In this document: in pieces, positions 10,301 to 24,673 of the stretch | How the letters are laid out: every line of letters begins with the position of its first letter | Numbering within the stretch: the first letter of the stretch is position 1 | Assembly: GCA_905221605.1 (NCBI GenBank) | Contig: CAJNDS010002790.1 | Coordinates: 1 to 57,500 of the forward strand | Direction: 5' to 3' | Length of the DNA stretch: 57,500 bases | DNA from: Symbiodinium natans | Taxonomy: Eukaryota > Sar > Dinophyceae > Suessiales > Symbiodiniaceae | The notes under the pieces: model-generated | What the model was told of the DNA's origin: nothing | The model's input: only the letters and a program-made list of their open reading frames with translations | Database searches by the model: none | Position numbers and translations under genes: made by a program

Positions 10301-13300
10301 GGTTTAGGTTTTGGGTTTTTGGGTCATCAGAAGGGGTCGGTGCTGGGGGTCTCTCGGGGTTTGGTTGATCTTAGGGCAGTTACATTGTCCCTTAGTCTGG
10401 GCCCGCAGAAGGGCACCCCCTTTTCTACCCTTTAGAAACCCATTATATACCCCTTAGAAACCCTGTATATACCCTTGAGAAACCCCTTATATACCCCAGA
10501 CATACCCCTTAGAAACCCCTTATACCCCTTACATACCCTATAGAGATTAAGGGCCCATGCATCGCAACCCTTTAAGGGAGGTAAAAGGGATCATATGAAG
10601 GGCCCACGAAACTACCCTGAGAGCTGAAATCCGGCTGGCGGCTTTGAGGGCTTTTAGGGCTAAACCCTAAACCCTAAACCCTAAACCCTAAACCCTAAAC
10701 CCTAAACCCTAAACCCATTAGGGTTTAGGGTTTAGCGTTGAGGGCTTTCGGGTTCTACGAAGCGCTAAGCCTTAAGAACCAAAGTAGCCACTTTCTAGGC
10801 TGCTATTCTGGAACGCCTTATAGGATTCTTCGGTCACCTACAAACATGTAGGGTTTTTGGGTTCTTAATTAAGGTAGGGTTTCAGAAGCCCGACCACCAA
10901 GTCTCAACGCATCTAAGCGAGACCCTTAAAGCTCTGGGTTTAGGAGGCTCAGGGCTCTTGGGATTGACAGCAGAGCATGGTCGGTTCTCTACATGTAGGG
11001 TTTGAGCTTAGAACATGGCCAGCTCTCCAAGTGATGTTTTTGCTTGTTGGGTGGGGCCGTAGTATAACATGGACGCAGTATCCCAAAAACCTACCTAGTA
11101 CAAGCCATAGTAGGGCTACCCAAAGAGCCTAATACTCCTTAGTTCAAGAATAAGCCTTAAATCATATCAAGGATCCCTTCATAAATTAAGGAATATTCCT
11201 TAGGGGATCTTGGGTGCCCTAAAACCTAAACCCTAAACCCTAAACCCCAAACCCCAAACCCTAAACCCTAAACCCTAAACTCTAAACCCTAAACCCTAAA
11301 CCCGCTCCAGCGGTTCTCAGTCTGGGGAGTGGGCGGCTCTCCAGGAACGAAGTAGCTGGCCGCATCGAGCCTTGCTGGTGTGCTGATGCTTAAGGTTTAA
11401 GGTGTAGGGTTTAGGGTTTAGGGTTCAGGGTTTAGGGTTTCGGGTTTAGGGTATAGGCTATAGGGTTTAGGGTTCAGGGTTTAGGGTTTAGGGTTTTGGG
11501 GTTTAAGGTTTAAGCAGGATTCCCTTATAATCAGGACCCCAACTAATTCGGAAACCGCAGACTTGAATCGGCTGCTGCCGATGGTAGTGGGCAATGTGCG
11601 CGCTCACGGGCCCCAAAACCCCAGACCCTGTACGGCCTGAGCCCCTCAACCCTAAACCTGCAAACCACAATCCCCTAACTTCTCCAAACCCTGAACCCAA
11701 AACCTCCAAGCCCTAAACCCCAAACCCCAAACACTCCCCAAACGAAAGCCGAAGAGTCCGGGGCGGAGTACAGGGCTTCGGGGCTTTCTAACCCTTAAAA
11801 ACCCTTAAGCCCTAAACCCTTAAACCCTAAACCCTAAACTCTAAACCCTGAACCCTATTTTCGTAACCTCCCAGGCAAGGCCGGGGCATTTTCTGCACGA
11901 AGAGGTCAGTCCCGGCTTCATCACCGGGCATGGGTCCCTGACAGCCATACAGGTTTAGGGTTTAGGGTTTAGGGTTTAGGGTTTAGGGTTTAGGGTTTAG
12001 GGTTTAGGGTTTAGGGTTTAGGGTTTAGGGTTTAGGGTTTAGGGTAACTGTACTTATAACCATATTATGCCACTTAAGGCCTTGTAAGTGGGATCTGAGT
12101 ACAGTTATACTTGCTTCACAAGTACCATGAACCTCCAAAGTAGGGGCCAAAGACACCACATAAACATGAGGATCCTGCTATTGGGGTATAAGGGCCCCTA
12201 TAAGGAAGATTCCGAAAGACCCAGCTGGGAGGATCCTTATGTTTATGTGGGCTTTTGGGCCCCTATACAATTCAGAGGTTAGACGCTTCAGGGCTTAGGG
12301 TGTAGGCAAAAAACCCTAACCCCAAACCCCAAACCCCAAACCCCAAACCCCAAACCTCAAACCCCAAACCCTAAACCCTAAACCCTAAACCCTACCTCAA
12401 CCTCCCCGAACCCACTTTCATCTGAGCTCTGGCACCCTACAAGAATGGGCTTGTGGAAGGAGAAGGTAAACCCTCAGACCCAAAACGAGAGGCTGCGCCG
12501 CACCCAAGGTTAAACCCTACACCCTAAACCCTAAACCCTAAACCCGGAACCCTGAACCCTGAACCCTGAACCCTGAACCCTGAACCCTAGACCCTAAACC
12601 CTAAACCCTAAACCCTAAACCCTAAACCCTAAACCCTAAACCCTAAACCCTAAACCCTAAACCCTAAACCCTAAACCCTAAACCCTAAACCCTAAACCCT
12701 AAACCCCAACCCTAAACCCTAAGCCCTGGCACCTCGCTCAGGGACATGACCTCGGCACCACCTCTGGTGCTCTCGTGCCACCCGTCACCTCGGTGGGTGG
12801 CAATTCAGGGGACCCTAAACCCTAAACCCTAAACCCTAAACCCTAAACCCTAAACCCTAAACCCTAAACCCTAAGGGTTAAATTCGGGCTCAAGGTTTAT
12901 CAGGTTCTGTGGCCCAGGGTTGAGGGTAGGTCTTTGGGGATGGCCCAACTCCCCTAAGTGCCCTACACCCCAAAACCCCCCAAAACCCCCCACCCAAAGC
13001 CCCAAAGCCCCTAGTCCCCTAGGACCACGAAGTGCGTGAACCCTAAACTCTAAAGGCCCCAGGACCACGAACTGCGTGCCGAGGGCTGTTTTGAGACTTG
13101 CGGGCGTTGGGCTCCTGCGCGATGAGGCTCTGAGCCTGCATGGCAGTCGCTGCGGTGGTGTGGTGGTGCTTCCGGTTAAAGGGGGGCTTGGAACTTAGAA
13201 CTTAGGGCTTAGGATTTGGGGCTTTGGGGTGGGGGGGGGGGGGGGAGGTGAAGGTGTTGAGGGCTCAGAGTTTGGGCTTTAAGTAGGGCTTAGACTTAGG

Positions 13301-16300
13301 GCTTCTTCGGGTTTAGGAGGGTGTGAGGGTTGAGGGTGGTTTGGGCTTTCGGTGTTTTGAGCGGTCTTGCGGATCCCAAAACCCCAAAGTTAGGCAAACA
13401 TACTCCAAATTGTATAAATCTAAATCTACAAGTAGAAATATAAATATATAAATATGAATATGAACAAACATGTGTCTGTATGCCTGATGTCCCAAGTCCC
13501 CAGGCCTCCTCCAGGGCAATGTCGGTATCCGGCTGGAACTCCACCAGCGGAAGAATGTCGAAGCCAAGGAAGGTTCGGATGAAGGGATGCCTGCGGCTGA
13601 GTGTGGTGTTTAGGGTTTAGGGTTTAGGGTTTAGGGTTTAGGGTTTAGGGTTTAGGGTTTAGGGTTTAGGGTTTAGGGTTTAGGGTTTAGGGTTTAGGGT
13701 TTAGAGGCTCAGGGCTTAGGGCTGAGGGTCGAGTTGAGGTTTATACGGGTTCAAGAGCCAAAACCACGAAGCCCCAAATCCCAAGCACGAAGCCCCAAAC
13801 CCTTGACCCCAAAAGGAAGCCCCGGAAACCTTGGGATGTTTCCCCCTTATACTGACAGTCCTGAATAGGGATGAATGATAAGAGGGGTACTATAATCCCT
13901 ATTAACGGCTGTTAGTATAAGGGGCTTGGAGGTTCAGGGACTCATATCCCCAATTCTAACTGCACGTATAAGCCCCCTAAGTCCTCTAAGTAGGTTATAA
14001 GTAGACTTATAATTGGTGTTATAAGTACCCATGAACCTCCAAGGGGAACATCTCAATGTAAACCCTTCGCCCCAAAAACCCTCTCCGGACCCGCAGTTGG
14101 TGCAGGCGTCCAGGTTCGACCGCAGGAGCGGGTTGGTCGTCATACACCTGGGCTCGGGTTTTCCTTGTAAACCCCTGGCTCTTTGTAGGGAATGAGGGAA
14201 GGAAGCACTTGATATCCCCCCCCATATCTAGGGGATTCTATAGGGTACCCCATTCCCTCATAGACCCCTGTTTCTTCGCAGGGAATGAGGGAACCAAGCA
14301 CCTTAATATCCAGGATTTTGGGGTCCAGAGCCAGGGGCCTTGAGGGGTTTGAGGACGGCTCTAGGGCCTTTCGTGATTCTTGGGCAGGGGGGCGGGTAGT
14401 TTGTTTTAACTGTTGCTGGTTGGGATGCTCCTGCTTGTACTAACAGTCCTTAATAGGGATTATAATAAAGGGGTACTAGAATCCCTACTAAGAACTGTGG
14501 AACATCCCAAGTTGGAGGTGTTATTCTGTCTCTGTCTCTCTCTCTCTCTCTCTCCCTGTCGTTTGTTGTTCTTTGCTGAGTGGTTCTTTAAAGCCCTTTG
14601 AATATTATTTATGAATAGGTTCCCTTAAACATCTTGAAAGGGAAAGAAAGGAAATTTGGCCACTACCCAGTTTGTGGCCAGGCTGTCAGAGCTTACAAGA
14701 GGGCCCTGTAAAGCCTGAAGCCCTAAACCCTAACCCTAAACCCTAAACCCTAAACCCTAAACCTTAATGTCGTATCCTGATTAGTCTGGACCCCTCCAAT
14801 AATGAAAAGTTTTCCAAAAAATATTCAGGAGACAAAAACTCGATTGCCCCCCCACAATAAAGTAAAGTTTTTCGGGCATGGGTTTCGGAAGAGAGAAAAA
14901 AAAGAGAACAAGATGATGAATTACTGAGCTTACCTGAGCTTTCCTGAGCTTACCTGAGCTTACCTGAGCTGAGCTCATCTGAGCTTACCTGAGCTTAATT
15001 ACCTAAGAGGAGAGGGAGAGGAAGAGGAGAGGGAAGAGGAGCGAAGAGGAAATGAAGAGGAGCCGGTGGGGGGGGGCCCGGGGCCGAAAATTAGTTTGGG
15101 GGGTCCCTTTTTTTGGTGACACTATTGCGGGGGTGGATTTAGATTGGTGGGGGGGGGGGGCCCACACTAATCAGGATACCACATTAAACGCACGTTGAGC
15201 ACTGGAGGCCTCTGGCATCCTCAGCCCTGAACCCAGACCCCCTAAAGCACCTCAAGCAAGCACCAAACCCCTTAACCCTACGAAACCCTAAACCCTAAGC
15301 TGAACCCATAAACCCCTACAGCACCCTAAACAAAAGTATAATCCTAACCCTAAGCCCCAAACCCTAAAGCGCCCCCCCCCCCCCCCCCCCCGACCCCTCT
15401 CAGACTGCATCCCGCCCAGTTTTGCAGTTCTCAGCCAGGCACCAGTTGCACACGGGCAGCAAGTCATCCTGCACCAACGAACTGGTAACCCCCAGAGAGC
15501 CCAATGCTGAAGGAATCTACCAGGACCTGGTTTAGAGTTCAGTCTTGAGATCTCTAAATGCTAAATAGCCTGCTGGGAGGAGATGAAGTATCCCAAATAA
15601 CCCTTTCAAGGGTGTGTATAGGGGGGATATGAGGTCCCCAACTCCCTCCGTCTCTACAAAGAGATAGTAGATAACCCTAAGCCCTAAACCCCTAAACCCC
15701 AAACCCAAAAGCAGAGGGAACATGGAGCTTAAGGGATATAAAGAGGGATCCTTTCTCTTGTTCCACTAGTAAGGGTTTGGGGGAGTTTGGGCGTTGAGGC
15801 TTAGACCCATGCGTAACCTTGCAACGAACGAGAAGAGTACTCTTTTTTGAGGGGGGGGGGGGGCGGGGGGGGCGGGGGGGGGGGGGGGGTAGGGGGGGGG
15901 TGGGGGGGTGGGGGGGGCGGGGGGGGCGGGTGGGGGGGGCGAACGGGTGGTTGGAGAGCCACATTTCATAAGAAAGGTAGCATAGATTGCTAAAAAACCT
16001 GATGCACGCACAGAGAGATGGCGAAACGAAACCCTGAGCCCTAACCTCGAAGCCCTAAGCCCTAAGCCCTAAGCCCTAAGCCCTAAGCCCTAAGCCCTAA
16101 GCCCTAAGCCCTAAGCCCTAAGCCCTACGCCCTAAACCCTAAACCCTAAACCAAACCCCTGAAGTTCAAACCTGAAGCCCCACACCCGAAAGCCTAAACC
16201 CTCCCTAAACTCTAAACAAACCGGGACCAAAAATCAAACAACAACCAAACCAGGAGCCCGCAAAGCCCTAAACTGGCCCCTGGACTCCACCAAAAAACAA

Positions 16301-19300
16301 GGAGACCCTAAACCCTAAACCCAAAACCTTCTAAGCCCCGGAATTCGAGAAGCTCCTGGTCGCTATAAGGCTTCGATCGGATGGCCAGGCAAGCCAGGTC
16401 TATCCTTGGTGTTTGGGTTCAGGGCTTAGGGTTTAGGGTGTAGGGTGTAGTACGGTGTAGGGTTTCGGGTTCAGGGTTTCGGGTTCAGGGTTTGCTCTTT
16501 AGGATCCTTCTTGGGAGGGGTTTCGGTGATAGTATTAGGGTTGAGGGTTTGGGGTTTAAGGCCTCTTTAGGGGTCTAGGGAGTTTTCCTAGACCCAAGAG
16601 TAACCTAGGAAAAAAAAGGGCGCCCTTGTTGGCTTAAAGGGGCTTAAAAGGGAACCTAAAGCCTACAAAGAGGACTTGGGGCCTACTCTGGGTCCTAGCT
16701 TGTTTGGAATTTCGGACGGGGGTTGTGGATTTGGGGTTTGGGGTTTAGGGGTTGTGGTTTTGGGTTGAGGGCTTGGGGTTTCATAGGCTTTTCAACCGAT
16801 ATCGGCATGTTTGCCCGGGCTGACGGGCCAAATGACCTCCCAACACCCAGAACCTAAAACAAAACACCCTAAACCCTAAACCCTAAACCCTCAACCCTAA
16901 ACCCTTAACCCTATACTAGGGTTTCGGGTATCATTGTCTCCGAGGATCTGATGTTGCCAGGATGGCGGCACACGGAGCACCTCCCAGCGGAGGTTTGGGG
17001 TGGGTTGCTTGAGCTTAGGGTTTGGGGTTCGGGGATCAGGGTTTGGGGTTTAGGGTTTAGGGTTTGGGGATCAGGGCTTAGGGAAGTTGACGGTTTATGG
17101 TGTCTAGGGTAGTTGCGTCTTTGGACGTTCAGGAACCAGTGCTTGGAGAGGGCTGAGGTGAAAATGGTAGTTTTCGGGGTGCCGGGGGGGGGGGGGGGGG
17201 GGGTAACGGGATTCTAAACAAAGAGGCTGCTCAAGAAGCACCCTACTCCCTGCCAAGACAACCAGATGTGCCTCCTCAGAACCCTATCAACCCCATATGA
17301 ACCTTCAAAACTCTGTAAACACGCTAAACCCTAGGCCCTGAACATCAAAGGTCTCCAAAGCTCAGGAGTCATATACACAAGCCGTCAAGGGGGCACAGGG
17401 AAAGCCACCGAGAACCCAACAACCCCCAAAACCAAAACAAAACAGAAACCCAAAAGCCGAACACCCAAAAAACCAAAAACAAAAAACCACCAAAAAGAGA
17501 ACAAACCCCAACAAAAGCAAAAAACCCTGGGGTTCGTTAGAGCCTGCGACCCGAAAGGTTCGATTCCAAGCATGGCAGGCCTGGAGCTTGTCGTAGGCCG
17601 TGCGGGCCAGCCGGCAGGCCTTAAGGATTTAGGGCTTCTTCGGGTTCTAGGGCTTTTTCGGGGTTTTAGGGCTTGTGAGGGGTTCCAGGGCTTCTTCGGG
17701 GTTTTAGGGCTTTTTCGGGGGTTTAGGGCTTGAGGTCTTTAGGAGATATTTTTTGGCTTAGTAGGGCTTCAGGTTCTTTAGGTTTGAGGGTTTATTAGGA
17801 ACTTCAGAGAGGCCTGGGGTAGTAGGATTGATTCTCGGTGTCTTTCATCACCGGACTCCTGACATTTCCTGTAAAGGCACCTTGCTGGTGGGATTCTTTA
17901 GAGGTACCTTCTAAGATACCCTTTGTTGTAGGACTCTTTCTGATCACACTTCCATTATCCACCCTAACCCTAGACTGCGGACCCACCAGTCACTTGCCAC
18001 CCTGATCAAATTCGTGATAAGCGTCTCTAAACACAAAACCTTTAGGGACGGCCTCTGACTAAGCCCCATCCCTAACCCCTAAGCCTTATTAACCCCTATC
18101 CCCGAAATTGCACCCCTAAATTCTCGAACCCCCCAACCCGAATCCTACACCCCAAAAACTCTCAACCCAAACCCAGAACCGCTCTCGACAGTGTAGTTCA
18201 GGCCCTAAACCCTAGGCCTTAAACCCTAAACCCCAAACCCTAAACCCTAAACCCTAAACCCCAAACCGTAAACCCTAAACCCTAAACCCTAGACGAGGCA
18301 GGCCGCTCCAAGGCTTTGCGCTTGCTTTGCCAGGGCGTAGAGGATGTAGACGCGGGAGATTCCCAAGGGAACCTGGCTAGGCTGACTTTCATTTAGAGTG
18401 GGACTTATTTTTTAAAACAGGTAGCCTAAACCCGAAACCTCAAGGGCCTTTAAGGGTTAGGATCTAAGTTCTGGGGCTTGTTGTTTTGGATTCAGTGGGG
18501 CACAATACTCAAAGATGGCGTCTTCGATTGTGGTGCCTGTTACAGTTGATATTTGGGATTTCAACAAGCAAGTCCCTTGGCGCAAAATGAGGCCCATGCA
18601 GTGCGTATTCAATGCTCAAATGGATTATGCTTCGGCCTATGACCTCAGACCCTAACTACACCGCAAGCCCCCGAGACAACCTTGACTCCGAAGAGCCAAA
18701 AGGCCTGCAGAAGCCCTAAAACCTAAGCACTACAAGGGCTAAGCACCCGAACCCCAAAGCCCCTCAACCCCAAATACAGCAAAATCCTGCAAAAAAGCCT
18801 AAACCCTTGATCCAAAAATGCCCAGAAGGCCTAAACCAGCAATCCTAATCCCCTAATCCCCAAACCCAAAACCAGATAACCCCAAAGCCTAGTCCGCAAA
18901 CCAAAACCCCGGACCCCCTAAACGCGGAAGAAAGACAAGACAACAAAACCATGAAAAGCCCTCAGCCCCTACAGGCACCCCCCCCCCCCCCCAACACTTA
19001 AACCTAAACCCTAAACCCTAAACCCTACACCCTGAACCCTAAACTCTAAACCCTAAACCCTAAACCCTATTCCCTATTCCCTGAACCACCCAGCCTCCTT
19101 CAGGTGCCCGCGACTTTGTTGGGCACTGCCTTGCGCCGCCTCCGCGCGCACCCTGCACGCCGGAGTGAGCGGAGATGGCCGGGGGGGGGAGGGTTTCGGG
19201 TTTAGGGTTTCGGGTTTAGGGTTTGGGGTTTAGGGTTTGGGTTGGTCTGAGGTTGAGGGTTTAGGGTTTGGAGTTTAGGGCTTGGGGTTTAGTTTAGGGT

Positions 19301-22300
19301 GTGGGGCTTGTGTTTGAGTTTTTGGGTTGTGGGTTTTGGGCTTAGAGTTCGGGGGTTTAGATTTGGCGGTTCGGTTAGAGTGCAGGGGGCAAGTTTTTAG
19401 GTCTAGGGTGGCTTCTTTTTGCGGGTGTTTGGGTTTAGGTAGAGCGTTTAGGGCTTACAGGGTCTAGACTTAATTTAGGTGTTAGGGGCTTAGGGCCGTA
19501 GAGGTTTCTTTAGAGGAGCTTTGGGTTTTCGAGGTTCCAACAATTACCTCACAAAGTGAACCTAAGGATTTGGCGCATAAATGTCTCCCCCCCTAGAAGC
19601 AACTAGAGCCTCAACCCTTAAACTAACCCGAATGCCATGAAAAATCCAAATTCCGAGAGACACCCCAACCAAAATCTGAAAACCTAAATTCCAAATCCCG
19701 AAACCCTAAACACCCGCAAAGCCACAAAGCTCTACATCCCGAACGCCCTCTGAGTACCGACAAGACCAATCCCTAAACCCCAAACCCAAAACAAGCTAAA
19801 GGCCCAAGCCCCCTACATCCCTAAAAATCCTGAAACAACGTGAGGCCGTTCTGAGCATCAACATACTGCCTCCCAGAACCCTAAACCCTAAACCCTACAC
19901 CCTAAACCCTAAACCCTAAACCCTTGTAGATCTCTTGGCCATCTTTGTAGTTTGCACAGCTCTCACATTGGCGACTCCATTCTGCAGAGCTTCATCATCA
20001 GGGCTCAGCAGCAGATTAGGGTTTAGGGTTTAGGGTTTAGGGTTTAGGGTTTAGGGTTTAGGGTTTAGGGTTTAGGGTTTAGGGTTTAGGGTTTAGGGTT
20101 TAGGGTTTAGGGTTTAGGGTTTAGGAAAGCGTGGGGCCTGCACCAAGGCGGCAAACACACGTTGCCATTCGACGGATGCAAAAGCGCAATCCAGCTCTGC
20201 CTGTTCTCACCAGTATACAAAACATCGATCTGATCAAGAAAGCCAGAGATAGAGGCCAACTTCACTGTGTCAAAGCCCATAATATCGAGAAGCATAGTTG
20301 GGATGACCCAACTAAGAGAGTTCCTTTGTTGCGACACCGAACCTACTTTCAAAGACCAAAGCTCTTAAGCATCCTAAACCCTAAGCCATAAACCCTACAC
20401 CCCAAATCAGCCCCAAAAGCCCTAAACCCCAAACCCTCACCCCAAAAACCCTACACCCCAACCCTAAACCCCTAAACCCCAAGCCCTAAGCCCTCAACCA
20501 AAATACACTCAACTCCCAAACCCTACCAAGCTCCTCACCCACTACTGGAGCTCCCAGCCTTCACCCCAAACCCGCAAACCCTAAACCCGAAGCCCCAAAC
20601 CCTAAACCCTGAACCTGAAACCCTAAACCCTAAACCCTAAACCCTAAACCCTAAACCCTAAACCCTAAACCCTAAACCCTAAACCCTAAACTAAACCCTA
20701 AACCCTAAACCCCAAACCCCATAGCCCTCAACACCCAACCCTCTGAGCTCCCAGGCTTCTCGAGGTAGGCAGCTTCGGCTTCGGGGCCCCCTTGGACCTC
20801 GGCAGGTTTAGGGTTTAGGGTTTAGGGTTATAGGGTATAGGGTATAGGGTTTAGGGTTTAGGGTTTAGGGCCTAGGTAGCCCAGTCGGCATATGAGTTTC
20901 GGGTTTAGGGGTTTTGAGGGTAGGGTTTTGGGGCTGGTTACCTTTCCCAGAGGGTCCATGTGTAGTACGATTATGGAGCAGGCACCCCAAAACCACACAC
21001 AATGGGGGTTTTGGGTACCTAATTCCATAAAGGGAACACCCCAAAAGGGGCAAATGGGTGCCACTCAGCTACCGGGAAGGGCAATCACGGTAAATAGGTG
21101 AATGAAGGTTAAGGGTTTCGGGTTTTCGGGATATCAGAGGGGTTCCTCTTTGATTTAAGTTTAGGATTCAGGGGTTTGGGGCTGTAGGGTTTTGGGGCCT
21201 ATCGGGTTTCTCGGGATTTTTGGGATCCAGGGGTTTGCCCACCCCGCCAGAACTTGCACTGAGACGCGACAAAGGTGTTCAGGGACTTAGGGTTTAGGGT
21301 TTAGGGTTTAGGGTTCGGGGCGAGATCGAAACGGAGTTTGGCAGGAGCTGATTTGTGGCTAATACTGAAAGGGAGCTGTGTGGGGAGAAACGAGAAGGTT
21401 GACCAAAGAACTGCGCCCAAAAGCACAACCCTAGCCTTCATAGAGTCCGAAAAAAACAATTACCTGATCCCAATGTTTCGAGGTCTGGCACGCACTTGAA
21501 GTGTCCAGGGAACCTGAAACCCAACTCCTAGCTACTGCCCCTGTGTCCCGCAGCGTCCACAACCCTAAATCCTACTCCCGCCACCCCGCTTAGGGTTTAG
21601 GGTTTAGGGCTTGCAAAAAAGCAGCCTCGGGTGGCTCTGGTTGAAAAACAAGTTTAGGGTTTAGGGTTTCGGGTTTAGGGCTTTGGGCCCACGACCTGCG
21701 CCAGCAAGGCTTGCACAGGCTGCGCAGAGAACCCGCTGGAGGCGAGGATGTTCCACCTACAGCTGGAAAGAGCTTCTACGCCTGGGGATTTAAGAAAATC
21801 AGGGTACCCGTTTAGGGGTTACTATAATAAGGATTATACTCTTTGGGGGGGTATATTGAGGGTACCCCTATTTGGGCAAACGCCCAAATGGGATTCATAA
21901 GGGGGGGCTTGGAGTTGCATGGCCCGCTGAAACGGGCCTTTACCCTCCTTGAGAGTTCCACAAAGTGTGGGCCCCTTGATTTCTGAAGGGCACATGGCGG
22001 GTCCCAAGCCAAGGGCCCGTGTAGGAGCTCCAGAGTGGATTGGCGGGGCACTCCCTATCTTCAGTACCTCGCCGCCCCTTCAACCCTTACTCAAAGCCAG
22101 ACCGCCTATGTCGAGCATCATCATGGACCCCATGGTGCAGTGGCAGTTTCGGCTTTGGGTTCAAGACTAACGCTGTGCGGCTTAGGGCAAAGAGAAGTCT
22201 CCAGCATCGAGATTGAAAGCTTCTAAACCGCAAACCCTAATTTAAGTCTTTTGGGTTGGGAGGTTTGGTGCCTTGGCATTTGTAAACCCTAAACCCTAAA

Positions 22301-24636
22301 CCCTAAACCCTAATCCCTGAACCCTGAACCCTGAACCCTGAACCCTGAACCCTAAACCCTAAACCCTAAACCCTAAACCCTAAACCCTAAACCCTAAACC
22401 CTAAACCCTAATGAGGGTTTTCGTTCTAGAGCCCCGCCCTCGACTCGAGGTGATCGAGGATTGTAGGCGCAACTTCGTGACTGCAGGTTGCCTTTATGTC
22501 TTCAGGGCTTCCAGGGCTTCTTGGCCTTTCAGCCTACAGGCTAAGCAGGAATTAGTTAGGGCCTTTAGGGTTTAGGGTTTAGGGTTTAGGGTTTGGGTTT
22601 CGGGCCAAGGGAGTTCAAGGCTTTGGTGAGTTCCAGCCGGGCCACAGGAACAGTGCGCAGTTAAACACGTGCTCCGGCAGCAGTGTCGTGAAAGGCTCCT
22701 GTGGTCCAGTATAGGGGTCGGAGTGATTACTAATGGTAACCCCTTATGGTCCCTGTATCACTATACAATCCAATATCCCCCAAAACCCATTGTAATTATT
22801 AAGGCCCCATTCTTTTTTAGAGTTTAGAGTTTAGGTCCTTGCTTGCGTTTGGACTGGTGCTTCGTCTGGGTCGGCGTTAAGGAGGTTGGAGGTTGTGGCT
22901 TCAGGTTGTTGAGGCTTAGGCTTGAGGGTTCAGGGTGAACTACATTAACATAATACGAAACCTGGAGACTTGCATGCCATACCTCCGAATTATGTCAGCT
23001 AGATGTAGCTAATTTTAGGTTCTCCACAGCGAGCCATTTTGTTGACTAGGCTTCGATGTCCGTCATCGCGGCGCTCGCAGGTCTAGAACGCAGTGGGCAC
23101 TAACATCTAACACCCAGGGTTCTGATGGGGTGCTTGCACCATGAATCAAATGCCAACCAAAAACTGAAACACCATCCAGAGCCTGGGATGTTAGGGCCAA
23201 CACATAGACAATATCAGGGCTTAGGGCTTCGGAGGGACGTATCAGGGAACCTAAACCCTAACAAAAAGGGAACTAGGGCCCACTGTGAGTCCTGTGTAGT
23301 AGTCCGATGAGGCACATGCCCCGATACCGCAACTCTACCCTGACGCCCTAAACTCACCGTACCCGAAGGCCGCATGGGCATTCTTCGTGAAGTCCCCGGT
23401 CCCTGTCCCGTCCCAAACCCTAAACCCTAACCCTAAACCCGAAACCCTAAACCCTGGACCCTAAACCCCTAAACCCCTGAGCCCCTGGACTCGAAGCCCT
23501 GAACTCCTAGACCTGTCAAGTTTGTAGAGCATGGCCTGTATGTAGGAGTGGATGTACGAATAGGCCTCAGTCAGGGGTAGGGTTTAGGGTTTAGGGTTTA
23601 GGGTTTAGGGTTTAGGGTTTAGGGTTTAGGGTTTAGGGTTTAGGGTTTAGGGTTTAGGGTTTAGGGTTAGGTTTAGGGTTTAGGGTTTAGGGTTTAGGGT
23701 TTAGGGTTTAGGGTTTAGGGTTTAGGGTTTAGGGTTTAGGGTTTAGGGTTTAGGGTTTAGGGTTTAGGGTTTAGGGTTTAGGGTTTAGGGTCTCGGGTCT
23801 AGGGTCTAGGGTTGAGGGAGTGTAGCGGTTTTAGGCTATCACGGGGTTGAAACGGCGACCTGGCCCCTACTGGTAAAAATGAAGTAAAGGGCACACACTG
23901 GGGAGGGGTTTCCCGAGTCAGACAAATGTTGACACCAGTGGCTGTGCTGGGGTTCAGGGTTCAGTCAGGAGCCAGTATACAAGGTACTTGGAGGTTCAAG
24001 GGTAGCTATCTCGAAATCAAACCCTGAAAGCCCTGCTAATTTGAAACCGTAAGCTGTAGGAGAAAGTCCCTGAATCAAGGTGATTCAGGTCTTGTGGTTC
24101 TGGGCTTAGGTGCGGCTATCGGATTTACGGAACCCTAGCCAGCTAATTAAACCTAAACCCAGAACCCTTAGACTCTGCAATAGGGTTTAGGTCTAGGGTT
24201 TAGGGTCTAGGTTCTATGGTTTAGGGCTTAGGGTTTCGGATAACGTGAGGCTCCGGCGTAGTAGATGTCCGCCCGCCGCCTGAGCTCCCAGAAGTTGGCG
24301 GCCAGCGCCTCATTCCTCCGGAGAGCCTTTGCCAAGTCTTCGGGGATGATTTGGAGGAGGTTTCAGATTAGGGCTTCGGGCTTCGGGCTTAGGGCTCAGG
24401 GCTCAGGGCTTAGGGTCTCGGGTCTAGGGTTTAGGGAGAACAGGGGTTCTTCTCCAAATTCGCCTCGGCTTCCTGCCGAGAAGCGTCTGGAAGAAGCCGA
24501 CCCGGATCGGGCCTCCTTCCCCCCAACCCAACCCTTCCCGCGTGCAAAATTTTGTGACGCCACCCCCCCCCCCCCCCCCCGCCCTGTGGGACCCCCCCCA
24601 ATCGCTTGGAGGAGCTGCAACCCCCCGCCCCCCTCC

Positions 24637-24673
<37 letters not shown>

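Noticed and set aside
17527-17580. tRNA-like GGTTCGATTCC loop
   Set aside because: No matching acceptor or D arm around it; chance T-loop similarity.
20107-20391. Overlapping 81- and 86-codon ORFs on both strands
   Set aside because: Unique 230-bp segment between arrays; neither frame has splice borders in phase with IFT122 or any family I know.
23358-23402. Minus-strand island TGDFTKNAHAAFGYG with a perfect GTGAGT donor
   Set aside because: IFT122 exons 23536 and 22698 join directly in phase and match the family; possibly an unused or alternative exon.
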